64,000 bases of DNA, taken from the NCBI GenBank assembly GCA_020849895.1, contig JADZFN010000064.1:46965-110964 (forward strand), given 5' to 3'. The stretch comes from Verrucomicrobiia bacterium. GTDB lineage: Bacteria; Verrucomicrobiota; Verrucomicrobiia; JABWAM01. Below are positions 34,294 to 42,756 of the stretch, one piece after another. Under the pieces are notes generated by a model. That model worked only from the letters and a program-made list of their open reading frames with translations. It searched no databases and had not been told where the DNA came from. The first letter of the stretch is position 1; each line of letters opens with the position of its first letter. Both the position numbers and the translations under genes were made by a program.

Positions 34294-34797
34294 ATGGCTC
34301 CGCTTTCGCGCAACCTCGCGCTCCTTTGCCTCGCCTTCTGGTTCGGAGCCTGCCTCTTCTTCAGCGCAGTCGTCGCCCCCACTCTCTTCGATCCCGATGT
34401 GGCCAGCGGCCTCAGTCGCGATATGGCGGGGGCGATCAACACAGCCGTGCTGCGCCGAGTTTATTTGATCACCTACATCTGCGGCGGGCTTTCGGCGTTC
34501 ATGCTGATCGTCTGCTGGGTCCTCGAACGGGGCGGTAGCCACGCCCCGAAGCGCGCCTTCTTCCTCTGTCTCCTCCTCCTCGTCGGCAACGCCGTCAACG
34601 ACGTTGGCATCCACCGCCGCCTCAGCCGCGCGCGCGTCGAGATGGCCAACTGCTCCCCGAGCCGCCACGCGGAGCTCAAGGCCAGCTTCGATCGCTGGCA
34701 CAAGGGGTCCGTATGGATTTTCACCGCAGGCCTCGCCGCGGGGGGCCTGGCGCTCCTCCTCCTGCTGCCGCCCGGCGGCGGACGGCACCGACGCTAA
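34294..34797 (+). CDS. DUF4149-like membrane protein
   Basis: This 167-residue protein has four membrane helices and the start 'LALLCLAFWFGACLFFSAVVAPTLF', as in DUF4149/TMEM205-like proteins; the middle carries 'GNAVNDVGIHRRLSRARVEM'. Function is unknown. A T-rich run (about 34252-34265) lies in the 65-bp gap after the exosortase gene, so this is probably a separate unit. The last 4 bp overlap the end of the convergent helicase gene. Confidence 0.75.
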   Translation: MAPLSRNLALLCLAFWFGACLFFSAVVAPTLFDPDVASGLSRDMAGAINTAVLRRVYLITYICGGLSAFMLIVCWVLERGGSHAPKRAFFLCLLLLVGNAVNDVGIHRRLSRARVEMANCSPSRHAELKASFDRWHKGSVWIFTAGLAAGGLALLLLLPPGGGRHRR

Positions 34798-36011
34798 CGA
34801 CGGCGCCGCCCGAAGCCGCTCGTCACGAACCCTGAACCGACGCGCACCGCCTTGCTGCGGATGCCTTCGGTCGCCTCGAAGGCGCGAGTGTAGACGTAGT
34901 TGAAGTTTTCGATCTTCCGTCGCTCGATCTTCCGCCCGATAAAATGCTCGATCGCCCGCACCTGATCCAGTTCGCTGCCGACCACCAGCGTGCAAGCGTT
35001 GCCCGCCGCCGTCGCCCGCCCGGTCCGCCCGATGCGATGCACGTAGTCTTCGGGGTGCAGCGGGACGTCGTAGTTGATCACGTGGCTGATTCCCTCGACG
35101 TCCAGCCCGCGCGACGCGATGTCGGTGGCCACCATGATCTCCACCTTGCCTTGGCGAAACCCTTCGAGCGAACGCTCGCGTTCCGCCTGCGTCCGATCGG
35201 AATGGAGCACCGCCACCGAGTGTCCGTCACGGCGAAGGAGATGATGGATGCGGTCGGCCCCGTGCTTCGTGCGCGTGAAAATGAGGACCTGATCGAAGTT
35301 GATCCGTCGCAGGATCTCCCGCAGGAGCGCGTCCTTCTGGTCTTCCGCCACGGGATAGAGCGCATGAGACACCGTCTCGGCTGGCGACCGCGCGATCCCG
35401 ATCGCCACCCGCTCCGGATTCCGGAGGGCCCACCGGCAGAGGGTCTCGATTTCGGGCGGAATGGTCGCTGAGAAAAGCATCGTTTGGCGTTTCTTCGGAC
35501 AGCGATCGAGAATCCGACGGACGTCAGGAAGGAAGCCCATGTCCAGCATCCGATCCGCTTCATCGAGGACGAGGACCTCGACGTGGTCGAGCCGCGCCGC
35601 GCCGCGTTCGATGAGATCGAGGAGGCGCCCCGGCGTGGCGACGATGACGTCCACTCCGTCGCGCAGCTCATGGAGCTGTTTCTCGTAGCCCACGCCTCCG
35701 TACACGACGCAGACGCGCAGGTCGGTGAAACGCCCGTAGTCGCGGAACGCGGTTTCCACCTGCGCGGCAAGCTCGCGCGTCGGCCCGAGCACCAGGCAAC
35801 GCGGCTGGGGCTGATGGCTCTTGAGGCGGCTCAGAGTCGGCAGCGCGAACGCCGCGGTTTTTCCGGTGCCCGTTTGTGCGCTGCCGACGAGGTCCCGCCC
35901 CTCGAGGAGCAGCGGGATGGCGCGGAGCTGAATCGGAGTGGGATCGGTGTACCCGGCGGCGCGCACGCCTTCGAGGACCTTGGGCGCGAGCCCGAGTTGA
36001 GTGAATGCCAT
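34794..36011 (-). CDS. rhlE: DEAD-box RNA helicase, RhlE type
   Basis: The protein (405 residues from the ATG at 36011) contains all helicase motifs: Q motif 'GYTDPTPIQLRAIP', motif I 'GSAQTGTGKTAAF', Ia 'PTRELA', II DEAD, III SAT, 'IFTRTKHGADRI', 'VATDIASRGLDV' and VI 'HRIGRTGRATA'. The short C-terminal tail with 'IGRKIERRKIENFNY' fits RhlE. It unwinds RNA in ribosome assembly and decay. It lies downstream of the CAAX protease gene on the same strand. Confidence 0.94.
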   Translation of the reverse strand: MAFTQLGLAPKVLEGVRAAGYTDPTPIQLRAIPLLLEGRDLVGSAQTGTGKTAAFALPTLSRLKSHQPQPRCLVLGPTRELAAQVETAFRDYGRFTDLRVCVVYGGVGYEKQLHELRDGVDVIVATPGRLLDLIERGAARLDHVEVLVLDEADRMLDMGFLPDVRRILDRCPKKRQTMLFSATIPPEIETLCRWALRNPERVAIGIARSPAETVSHALYPVAEDQKDALLREILRRINFDQVLIFTRTKHGADRIHHLLRRDGHSVAVLHSDRTQAERERSLEGFRQGKVEIMVATDIASRGLDVEGISHVINYDVPLHPEDYVHRIGRTGRATAAGNACTLVVGSELDQVRAIEHFIGRKIERRKIENFNYVYTRAFEATEGIRSKAVRVGSGFVTSGFGRRRR

Positions 36012-36033
36012 GAGGCCCCCACTATGCGGCGCC

Positions 36034-36744
36034 TCACCAGAATTGCCAATCTCCGTATTGCAACACCCAGAGGCCGAGCAGAAAATTCGTGAGTCCGTGC
36101 GCGAGGATGCAGAGGAAAAGATTCTTTCTCCAGCAGAGCAACGCCCCATAGACGACGCCTGCCGCAAACCCCGCCACCACCCGGTCATGTTCGAATCCGA
36201 AAAGCAACGCCGTGACGAGAAACGATTTCCAGGTGAACGCACCCAGCGGGACCTTCCGAAAATCGGCGTTAATGATCCAACGCATGAGAAATCCGCGCCA
36301 GAAAAGCTCCTCGATCACCGCCACGACGACCGAGCTGCCGAAGATGCGGAAGACCGCCCACGTCCAGAACCCCGCCTCGGACCGGTTGCGCAACTCCTGC
36401 GGCGTCCACGCCCCCGCTCCGTCGCCCGCGAGGAGCCCGAACGAACGGAGGGCCGTGCGGAAAATCTGATCTACGGGATCGAGACCAATCCACAGCAGGA
36501 GCACCGCGAGGCCCGCTAGAACGCCTGATCCGTGCCAATTCGGACGCAGGTCCGCATAAGTCCGGCGCCAGAAAATCAGCAGCACCCCTACAACAATTGT
36601 CCGCAGCGGATAAGCCCAGACGGTTGCGGCCGGGGAAATCTGCTGGGGGATCAGCCCGAGGAGCCAGACCGCAAACGGAACCACCCATGGCGCCCAAGGG
36701 CGCGATGCGACGGACCAAGGCTTCTGCGCGGAAGGAGCGGACAT
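36034..36744 (-). CDS. CPBP/CAAX-type membrane protease, PEP-CTERM-associated kind
   Basis: This 236-residue membrane protein has the three CPBP/Abi motifs: Glu145-Glu146-x3-Arg150 (EELFWRGFL), Phe-x3-His186 (FGFEH) and His216-x3-Asn220 (AHGLTN). The order and length match the CAAX protease-related family that co-occurs with exosortases (TIGR03008 type). It is 1.8 kb from the exosortase gene, on the other strand. It probably cleaves a membrane protein; a role in the exosortase pathway is inference from neighbourhood. Confidence 0.85.
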   Translation of the reverse strand: MSAPSAQKPWSVASRPWAPWVVPFAVWLLGLIPQQISPAATVWAYPLRTIVVGVLLIFWRRTYADLRPNWHGSGVLAGLAVLLLWIGLDPVDQIFRTALRSFGLLAGDGAGAWTPQELRNRSEAGFWTWAVFRIFGSSVVVAVIEELFWRGFLMRWIINADFRKVPLGAFTWKSFLVTALLFGFEHDRVVAGFAAGVVYGALLCWRKNLFLCILAHGLTNFLLGLWVLQYGDWQFW

Positions 36745-36758
36745 CGGCGGCGTCCGGA

Positions 36759-37250
36759 CTACTTGACCTTCTGGGACTTCTTCCGGTCGCCATTATCGCG
36801 CCGTCGGGCGAACGGGCTGATGAGAATCCGTGTGATGCGTTCGAGCACGGTCGGAGGTTTGTTCGGGACCGCCGGCGCTCCATCCGTGCGAACGAGATCG
36901 CGGCTCAGGCGCGGTTTGGAATCCTCCAGCCTCGCCGGTGGCGCGCGTTTTGCGCTCTCCTTGGAAGCCTGCATCTCGGTGGCCACCCGCTGTTCCATGC
37001 GAGACAGAGGATCCTCATAGTGCGTCTTCGTCAGCGGATTCGCGGAGGCGGCCGGCGAGGCCGTCATCACGGCCTGGAAGAGATCCGCGATCGCCTCGAA
37101 CTGAGACGCGGGAATCCACTTCAGGCCTGCATGATCATAAACCTGATCTTCCGGCAGCACCCGTCCTTCGCGAATCCAGGCGCGCAGCGTTTCCAACTCC
37201 ACCGGTCCGTATTGCGACAGATCGCGAGTCTGGAGCGTGAACAGCGCCAT
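36759..37250 (-). CDS. GYF_2 domain protein
   Basis: This 163-residue protein has a GYF_2 domain at residues about 1-55 ('QYGPVELETLRAWIREGRVLPEDQVYDHAGLKWIPAS'), then a charged, probably disordered region with a basic C-terminus ('SPFARRRDNGDRKKSQKVK'). No membrane helix is seen. It lies 14 bp upstream of the CAAX protease gene, probably in one operon with it and rhlE. Function is unknown; it may recruit partners to the membrane. Confidence 0.75.
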   Translation of the reverse strand: MALFTLQTRDLSQYGPVELETLRAWIREGRVLPEDQVYDHAGLKWIPASQFEAIADLFQAVMTASPAASANPLTKTHYEDPLSRMEQRVATEMQASKESAKRAPPARLEDSKPRLSRDLVRTDGAPAVPNKPPTVLERITRILISPFARRRDNGDRKKSQKVK

Positions 37251-37357
37251 GGCGTAGCGGATTCTGTGGGCGCGCGCGAGGCTTTCAAGTCAATTCCCGC
37301 TGCGGCGTCGCGCCGCGACCCTCATCCGAAGGCCTTCGAGCCGCGGTCCAGAGGGCG

Positions 37358-38017
37358 TCAAGCAAGGGCGACCACTCTTTTGACCAGCTTCTCGATTCCT
37401 TCGGCGACTTCGGCGATCCCCGTCCCCAGCATGTAGGCAGGCGTGCTTACGATCTTTCGCCCCGGATCTTCGACGATCTCCGTCGCGCCGCACTCGATGT
37501 GCTCCGCGCCCATGCCACGAAGCGCGTCCGCCGTCGCCGGATCGTTGCCGATGGTGAGCTTCGGATGTTCCTCGCCGAGCACGCGGGCTGCCAGCGCCGG
37601 CGCGATGCACACGAATCCAAGCGGTTTTCCCGCTGCATGCATCTCGCGGAGGATCCGTCCGACTTCCGAATGCACCGTGCAGTTCGCTCTGCGAAACGCG
37701 AAATCGGACAGATTTTTGGCCGCGCCGAAACCGCCGGGCAGAATCAAGGCGTCCACGTTGGAAGCCTTCAGCTCCCCAATCGAGCGGATCTTGCCTCGGG
37801 CGATGCGGGCGGATTCGACAAGGATGTTGCGCCGCTCGCCGCCCGACTCTTCGCCGGTAAAGTGGTTGACCACCACGCGTTGCGGCGCGTTGGGCGCGTA
37901 GCAGCAGGCTTCCGCCCCGGCGCGGTCAATCGCGAGCAGCAGCAGGACGGCTTCGTGGATTTCCGTGCCGTCCTGCACGCCGCAACCCGACAGCAAAACC
38001 CCGATGCGCTTCTTCAT
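37358..38017 (-). CDS. elbB: ElbB-type glyoxalase (class I glutamine amidotransferase-like)
   Basis: This protein has 219 residues of the DJ-1/PfpI superfamily. It begins 'KKRIGVLLSGCGVQDGTEIHEAVLLLLAIDRAGAE', highly characteristic of ElbB, with 'DALILPGGFGAAKNLSDFA' and the nucleophile region 'PLGFVCIAPALAARV'. E. coli ElbB is a glyoxalase once linked to isoprenoid synthesis. It overlaps the upstream TIM-barrel gene by 4 bp. Confidence 0.92.
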   Translation of the reverse strand: MKKRIGVLLSGCGVQDGTEIHEAVLLLLAIDRAGAEACCYAPNAPQRVVVNHFTGEESGGERRNILVESARIARGKIRSIGELKASNVDALILPGGFGAAKNLSDFAFRRANCTVHSEVGRILREMHAAGKPLGFVCIAPALAARVLGEEHPKLTIGNDPATADALRGMGAEHIECGATEIVEDPGRKIVSTPAYMLGTGIAEVAEGIEKLVKRVVALA

Positions 38018-38886
38018 GGCGCAGCCTCCTTCGCCGCCTGCTCGCACTTTTTGAGGAACGCCAGACCGTCGCGGATCCGTTCGAAACCGCAGCCGGTGGC
38101 GAGGTGATAATCTTCGTTGCTGATCCAACCGTCGTAACCGACCGCCTTGAGCGCCTTGAAGACCGCCACCCAGTCCACAAATCCGGTGTGCATCTCGCAC
38201 GCCTCATACTCGTAGCTGATAGAGCCCGGCGCGACGACCCCGCAGGCGCGCCGGCGCGAGTTTTTCGCGTGAACGAACGCGAGATAGGGGCCGAGCAGCT
38301 CGCAGCCCATCTTCCAGTTTTCGTAGCCTTCGAACGCCATGTTGCCCGGATCGAGCATCACCCCCATCGCCGACGGATCGCATCCGTCGAGGAGACGAAA
38401 GCCCATCGAGGCGGAGGGCGCGATGTTGCCCATATGCAGCTCGAGGAGTCCCTGCACCCCCGCCGCTTTGCAGAGTTCGGCCGCGTTGGCGTACTGGTCC
38501 CGCGCGCGGGCAAGGACGCTGCGGTAATTCTCCTTGCCGTCATAGGGCGGCGCGCACACGCGCAGGCGCGGACTGCCCAGCTCTTTCGCGATCGCGATCC
38601 CTGTCTTCACCTCCTCGACCTGGTCCGCGCGACAATAGCAGCCGAGGTTCGAAAACTCCAAGCCGTGCTCGGCCATCAGCCGCTTGTACTCGGGCACCGC
38701 CTTTTTCCAGTTCTTCCAGTCAAGCGTCGTGCGATTGCTCTGCCAGCAATTGGGGATGGGCGGCATCGGATCGGGACGCGCAAAGCAGCGCCACTCCATC
38801 CCGTCGTAGCCCGCTTCCTTGACCAGCGCTGCCGCCTCGGCGGGAGTGCACTGCGGAAGCGAGAGGGAAAACATGGAATACTTCAT
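38014..38886 (-). CDS. TIM-barrel sugar phosphate isomerase/epimerase
   Basis: This 290-residue protein has an AP_endonuc_2-type TIM barrel: 'AAALVKEAGYDGMEWRCF' at the start, 'GLEFSNLGCYCRADQVEEVKTGIAIAKELGSPRLRV', 'LLELHMGNIAPSASMGFRLLDG', 'MGVMLDPGNMAFEGY' (Asp metal ligand), 'VHAKNSRR' and 'GWISNEDYHLATG'. Such proteins isomerise or epimerise sugars or inositols; the substrate is unknown. It is the first gene of a coupled pair with elbB. Confidence 0.85.
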   Translation of the reverse strand: MKYSMFSLSLPQCTPAEAAALVKEAGYDGMEWRCFARPDPMPPIPNCWQSNRTTLDWKNWKKAVPEYKRLMAEHGLEFSNLGCYCRADQVEEVKTGIAIAKELGSPRLRVCAPPYDGKENYRSVLARARDQYANAAELCKAAGVQGLLELHMGNIAPSASMGFRLLDGCDPSAMGVMLDPGNMAFEGYENWKMGCELLGPYLAFVHAKNSRRRACGVVAPGSISYEYEACEMHTGFVDWVAVFKALKAVGYDGWISNEDYHLATGCGFERIRDGLAFLKKCEQAAKEAAP

Positions 38887-39029
38887 GGGGCGTAGGATGG
38901 CGTTCCCAGTCGCCGCGGGTCAAGCAGTCCGACGGTGGCGGTTTTCCTCCAGCGAAAAGGCTGCCGCCTCTCTTTCCGGAGCGCTCCCTTGATTCCGCTT
39001 ATCGAAGAAAGCGGACCCCCTCGGAAGCC

Positions 39030-39911
39030 TCAAGATCGGCCCTCTTCTCCCAGCGGTGCTTGCACGGGGTGCTTTCGCAGAGGCGCATCTCCCTCTTGCG
39101 AAGCGTCCTCTCCGGAAATCATTTCGTAATAGTATTGGCGCCAGTAGCCGCGCCATTTCGCGCGGAAGAAGCGCGCGTTATAGCGAACGTTGAGCGGGAG
39201 GCTGACGGTCCACTTGAGGTAGTTGATCCGCCGATGAATGGGGCGCTGGAGGACGATGGGTCGCGTGAGGCGCTGCCGCAAGCAATGGAGAAACCAGTCC
39301 GGTTTGGTGAAGTCGAGCGCGGCGGGGACGGCGGTGACGCCGAAGCCGACGGTGAACGGGTAATGGCTGTCGCTCGCGCCGAGTGCTGCGACCCGGTGGC
39401 GAGCGCCGCAGCCGAAGGCGTTATGGAAGCGCAAGGTGTCGCGATAAATCCAGGAGTTGTATTCCTCCACGCCGTCCACGAGACCGAAGTATCTGTCGCC
39501 GAGCGGATAAAAAGGCCCGAAGGGGTGTGGAACGCAGACGAGCCCTCCGAGCTCGTGCACACGACGGATCGCCGAGCGGGGTTCGAAGTAATGAATCGTG
39601 CCCTCGTCGAGGCGGAGCGCACGAGCGACGCGGCGGGCCGGCGTGTCGCATGCGAAGTAGGCGAGGAGGTGCCCTTCCGCCGTGGACAGCTCCACTCCCA
39701 GGGCGGTCGCCATGCCGAGCCGTCGCGCGGCAAGAAGCGCGGGTTCCCAATGCCGCACGGTGTCGTGATCGGTGATGATGAGGCCGCGCAGGCTCTGCTC
39801 CCGCGCGCGGAGGAACATTTTCCTCGGCGTGGAAAGTCCGTCGGAGAATTTCGTGTGCGTGTGCGGGTCTACGAGGACCTCGTCTGCGCGCGGATGCCGG
39901 GAAAGGCGCAT
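39030..39911 (-). CDS. PHP-domain phosphoesterase
   Basis: This 293-residue protein has the polymerase/histidinol-phosphatase metal motifs 'DPHTHTKFSDG' (about residues 15-25), 'IITDHDT', 'GVELST', 'CVPHPFG' and 'GASDSHY'. It probably hydrolyses a phosphoester in a metal-dependent way; many stand-alone PHP proteins act on nucleotides or sugar phosphates. The C-terminal 70 residues are basic and aromatic ('RYNARFFRAKWRGYWRQYYYE'), not typical of the family. It starts 7 bp after the stop codon of the GGQ protein gene. Confidence 0.87.
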   Translation of the reverse strand: MRLSRHPRADEVLVDPHTHTKFSDGLSTPRKMFLRAREQSLRGLIITDHDTVRHWEPALLAARRLGMATALGVELSTAEGHLLAYFACDTPARRVARALRLDEGTIHYFEPRSAIRRVHELGGLVCVPHPFGPFYPLGDRYFGLVDGVEEYNSWIYRDTLRFHNAFGCGARHRVAALGASDSHYPFTVGFGVTAVPAALDFTKPDWFLHCLRQRLTRPIVLQRPIHRRINYLKWTVSLPLNVRYNARFFRAKWRGYWRQYYYEMISGEDASQEGDAPLRKHPVQAPLGEEGRS

Positions 39912-39917
39912 GAGGCT

Positions 39918-40328
39918 CTACCACTCAAGGCGCGCACGGTCGCCTTTTTTTTCGGCGTGACGATGCTTCGCCTCGAGCATCCGTTCCTTGGCGCGCCGCG
40001 AACGCCGACGCTTCTGGCGGCGAATTTTTTCGGCGGCGGAGCGCCGGGCAGCCGCAAACCCTTGCCGCCGTTCCTCGATGCGGTCGAGAAGATTCCGGCG
40101 CGCAAGGAAACGATTCAGGGCCTGAGAGCGCGACGTTTCGCAACGAACGCGGATCCCCGTGAGGCGATGAAAAAGCATGACCGCGGAAGATGTTTTGTGG
40201 AGTTTCTGGCCGCCGCGCCCTCCGCCGCGCACGAAGGTTTCCTCGATTTCCTCCTCGCGCACGCCGAGCGCGAGCATGCGGAGGCGGAGGGCCTCCTGTT
40301 TCGAGGGAGTCACGGGGTGCGTTTGCAT
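39918..40328 (-). CDS. Stand-alone GGQ release-factor-like protein
   Basis: This 136-residue protein consists only of the release-factor catalytic domain: 'FVRGGGRGGQKLHKTSSAVMLFH' with GGQ at residues 39-41, followed by a basic C-terminal helix ('RRQKRRRSRRAKERMLEAKHRHAEKKG'). It lacks any codon-recognition domain. Proteins of this kind (ArfB- or C12orf65-like) release peptides from stalled ribosomes, the basic tail entering the mRNA channel. I chose the ATG at 40328. It is upstream of and nearly abutting the PHP gene. Confidence 0.88.
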   Translation of the reverse strand: MQTHPVTPSKQEALRLRMLALGVREEEIEETFVRGGGRGGQKLHKTSSAVMLFHRLTGIRVRCETSRSQALNRFLARRNLLDRIEERRQGFAAARRSAAEKIRRQKRRRSRRAKERMLEAKHRHAEKKGDRARLEW

Positions 40329-40393
40329 GTCCGTCGGTCGCCGCGAAATAAGTTTGACCCGCGAGGCGGAAGACACAACCCTTTTCCCGTTCC

Positions 40394-40924
40394 ATGGACG
40401 CGCTGGAAGCCATCTTCACCCGACGTAGCCTTCGCGCCTGGGAGGAACGGCCGATTCCCGAGGCGCTCCTCCGCGAGGTGCTGGCGGCCGCGATGAGCGC
40501 CCCGTCGGCGGGCGATGCGCGGCCGTGGCATTTCGTCCTCGTCGAGGACCGCGCGCGCCTCGAAGGCTTCATCCGGAAGTTCGTCTCGAACGGAGAGTTC
40601 GGGCGCCCCGCCGCGGCGGCGGTGGTCTGCGGCGATCCGACGCTCGAAAAGTTCCCGGGGTTCTGGCCTCAGGATTGCTCCGCGGCGACGGAAAATCTCC
40701 TTCTGGCAGCCCACGCGCTCGGCCTAGGCGCGGTCTGGGTGGCGGTTCATCCGATTGCCGAACGGGAACAGGCGCTCCGCGACGCGCTCGGGATTCCCGG
40801 GCATGTGATTCCGCTCGCCTTCGTTTCGATGGGGTGGCCGGCGGAATCGAAACCGCGCGAAGACCGTTACCAGGAGTCTCGCGTTCATCGCGAACATTGG
40901 GGCCAACACGCCCTCGCCGCATGA
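40394..40924 (+). CDS. Nitroreductase family protein
   Basis: This 176-residue FMN enzyme begins 'MDALEAIFTRRSLRAWEERPIPEALLREVLAAAMSAPSAGDARPWHFVLV', the family signature with the FMN-binding Arg-Arg-Ser, and has 'SAATENLLLAAHALGLGAVWVAV' later. It reduces a nitro, quinone or flavin-like substrate using NAD(P)H. The leader before the ATG (40379-40393) is nearly all pyrimidine. It heads a run of three plus-strand genes. Confidence 0.9.
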   Translation: MDALEAIFTRRSLRAWEERPIPEALLREVLAAAMSAPSAGDARPWHFVLVEDRARLEGFIRKFVSNGEFGRPAAAAVVCGDPTLEKFPGFWPQDCSAATENLLLAAHALGLGAVWVAVHPIAEREQALRDALGIPGHVIPLAFVSMGWPAESKPREDRYQESRVHREHWGQHALAA

Positions 40925-40925
40925 A

Positions 40926-41132
40926 ATGATCCGATCCCGCCAGCCAACTCTCGATTTCGGCCACAATCCGCTGATTCTCCGGATCGTGCGCGAGGGCATC
41001 CGCATCCAGCACCGCTTCCGCGCGAAGCCTACTCTGGCCCGCACCGGACGTGGATGGCTCGCGAGCGAGGGAGTCGTTCCCCTCCGCCGCCTCAAAGCGC
41101 AGCAGCGCCGCCGCGCGGCGCTCGGCGCCTGA
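40926..41132 (+). CDS. Small basic hypothetical protein
   Basis: This 68-residue frame starts 1 bp after the nitroreductase stop and ends 7 bp before the next gene; this tight fit is its main support. The product is basic with no recognised domain ('GHNPLILRIVREGIRIQHRFRAKP'). The opposite strand also has an open frame here, so coding is uncertain. Confidence 0.4.
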   Translation: MIRSRQPTLDFGHNPLILRIVREGIRIQHRFRAKPTLARTGRGWLASEGVVPLRRLKAQQRRRAALGA

Positions 41133-41139
41133 CCTTTTC

Positions 41140-41670
41140 ATGAACCGCAAAAAACGTTGGCTCGATTCGATTCCGTGGGAGGCCGTCGCCTTCATCAACC
41201 AGCGCCTTTGTGCGGCGGGAAACGTGGCCAGCCGTCTGAACCGCGACGCGCATGCGCGCGCGCAACGCCTCTGGGAAAAAGTTCGCCGGCAAAGCATGCC
41301 GTTTCGCCAAGTGATCGAAACGGCGCTCCAGTGCCATCGCCTCGCGCCCTTCGCCCATTTTAACGGGAACACCTTTGTGGCGATCACGCGCAACCTCGGG
41401 CAGGAGATTTATGCGCGATTCGATCCTCCGACAGCTCACGTGCTTCGCAGCGCGGTGGACCATTACGTGGCTGGCACGATCACCCGCAGTGAATTGGATA
41501 TGGTCCTCGGGCGGCTTGTGAAAACTCTGAAAAACGAGCGTAACGCACGGCGGAAACTCGCCCGATCCTCAGCTCCGGCGGGCAAACGCATCAGCCGGCG
41601 TCAAGGACCGCGCGGAGAGATTCCTCGGGAATCGCGCCGGAACGAAGCAGGCGCATCCCCTCAGGCGTAA
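41140..41670 (+). CDS. Hypothetical helical protein
   Basis: This protein has 176 residues from the ATG at 41140. The first 140 residues are plausibly a compact alpha-helical domain ('IPWEAVAFINQRLCAAGNVASRLNRDAHARAQRLWEKVRRQSMPFRQVIETALQCH...'), followed by a basic low-complexity tail. I recognise no family. Its last 80 bp overlap the end of tsaC on the other strand, where the tail reads as basic low-complexity sequence and may not be important. Confidence 0.6.
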   Translation: MNRKKRWLDSIPWEAVAFINQRLCAAGNVASRLNRDAHARAQRLWEKVRRQSMPFRQVIETALQCHRLAPFAHFNGNTFVAITRNLGQEIYARFDPPTAHVLRSAVDHYVAGTITRSELDMVLGRLVKTLKNERNARRKLARSSAPAGKRISRRQGPRGEIPRESRRNEAGASPQA

Positions 41671-42181
41671 ACTCGACCACGGTGGAGGCTTCACCCGGCG
41701 GAAGGATGCCTCCGTCCACAGCGAGCGACACGCTCCCTCCGAGTCCGCGAACGGCTTCCGCACACGCCTTCGGAGGCGGGAGGCCCGTGAGGTTCGCACT
41801 CGAGGCCATCAGCGCTCCTCCCCAGGCGTGAAGCAACTCGAGAAGCCAGGTGTGACGCGGCACCCGCCAGCCGACGCTTCGTTCCCCAGCGGGCACGACG
41901 AGAGTCAGCGGCCCCGGCCAAAACGCGCGGGCGAGTCGCTCGGCGCGCGGATCCCAGAAGGACGAACCGCGGCGTGCGATTTCAGGTGTCGCGACCAGCC
42001 ATTGGAAAGGTTTCCCTAGCGGACGTCCCTTGGCGACCGTGAGCCGCTCGGCGGCGGCGGCATTCTGAGCGTCGGCGCCGATCCCATAGACGGTCTCCGT
42101 CGGAAAAATCAGGAGTTCTCCCCGTCGCAACGCTTCAACGGCGAAAACTCGCGCGGCTTCGTTGGCCGGGAGGATGCGCAT
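41591..42181 (-). CDS. tsaC: Threonylcarbamoyl-AMP synthase (Sua5/YrdC family)
   Basis: This 196-residue enzyme makes threonylcarbamoyl-AMP for the t6A modification of ANN-decoding tRNAs. Signature parts are 'GELLIFPTETVYGIGADAQN', 'KGRPLGKPFQWLV', 'WPGPLTLVVPA', 'RVPRHTWLLELL' and 'LMASSANLTGLPPP'. It is a YrdC-only form without the Sua5 C-terminal domain. It lies 6 bp after the inhibitor gene's low-coordinate end and overlaps the convergent hypothetical gene by 80 bp. Confidence 0.93.
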   Translation of the reverse strand: MRILPANEAARVFAVEALRRGELLIFPTETVYGIGADAQNAAAAERLTVAKGRPLGKPFQWLVATPEIARRGSSFWDPRAERLARAFWPGPLTLVVPAGERSVGWRVPRHTWLLELLHAWGGALMASSANLTGLPPPKACAEAVRGLGGSVSLAVDGGILPPGEASTVVEFTPEGMRLLRSGAIPEESLRAVLDAG

Positions 42182-42187
42182 GCGACA

Positions 42188-42571
42188 TCACCCTTTTCGC
42201 ACCACCACCCGGAAGGTGCAAACCTTCGCTGGTGTCTGCTCCTTTTCCCAAGGGCGGCGGTAGGCCAACGAAATTGTCGTCGCGCCTTCATGTCGGGCGA
42301 CGAACGTCCAGATCTCGAGGCCGCTGGCGCCGGTGAGACTCGAATCCTTCGGACGATATTCGTTTCCGGCGAGAGTGACCACGCGGTTGACGAGGCGTTT
42401 CGCGAGCGTCCACGAATACCCCGTGGTGGGATTCGATTCGAGGACGATCTCGAAGCTCTGTCCACCGACCACCTCGATCGGTTGAGAGGAGTCGGTGAAC
42501 CGCGTCTGCGGCGCGGCACAGCTCGTAAGAAGCAGCACGGCGATCGTCGCGAGAGAGAGCCGTGGTTTCAT
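42188..42571 (-). CDS. Chagasin/I42-type protease inhibitor lipoprotein
   Basis: This 127-residue protein has a lipoprotein signal (LLLTSC, Cys18) and the inhibitor loops of the I42 family: 'NPTTGYSW' (47-54, loop BC) and 'RRPWEK' (105-110, loop FG). Chagasin-type proteins inhibit papain-like cysteine proteases. It is probably tethered on a membrane facing the periplasm or outside. It lies just upstream of tsaC on the same strand. I chose the ATG at 42571; the frame extends to 42724 without support. Confidence 0.85.
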   Translation of the reverse strand: MKPRLSLATIAVLLLTSCAAPQTRFTDSSQPIEVVGGQSFEIVLESNPTTGYSWTLAKRLVNRVVTLAGNEYRPKDSSLTGASGLEIWTFVARHEGATTISLAYRRPWEKEQTPAKVCTFRVVVRKG

Positions 42572-42756
42572 CAGCGAAGGATGTCTCCAAAACGGAGACG
42601 GCCTCAACAGGAATCGAAGCACCTCCCTCGCTGCGAGCGCGCACTCGGGGCGCCTCTCGCCCCGTCGCGATTCCGTGGTTTCAGATGGGGCTCTCGAGAC
42701 GTTCGGAAAGAACTTCCCCGCCATCGAGAAGATCGCAGTTCATCTTTCCTCCCTTC

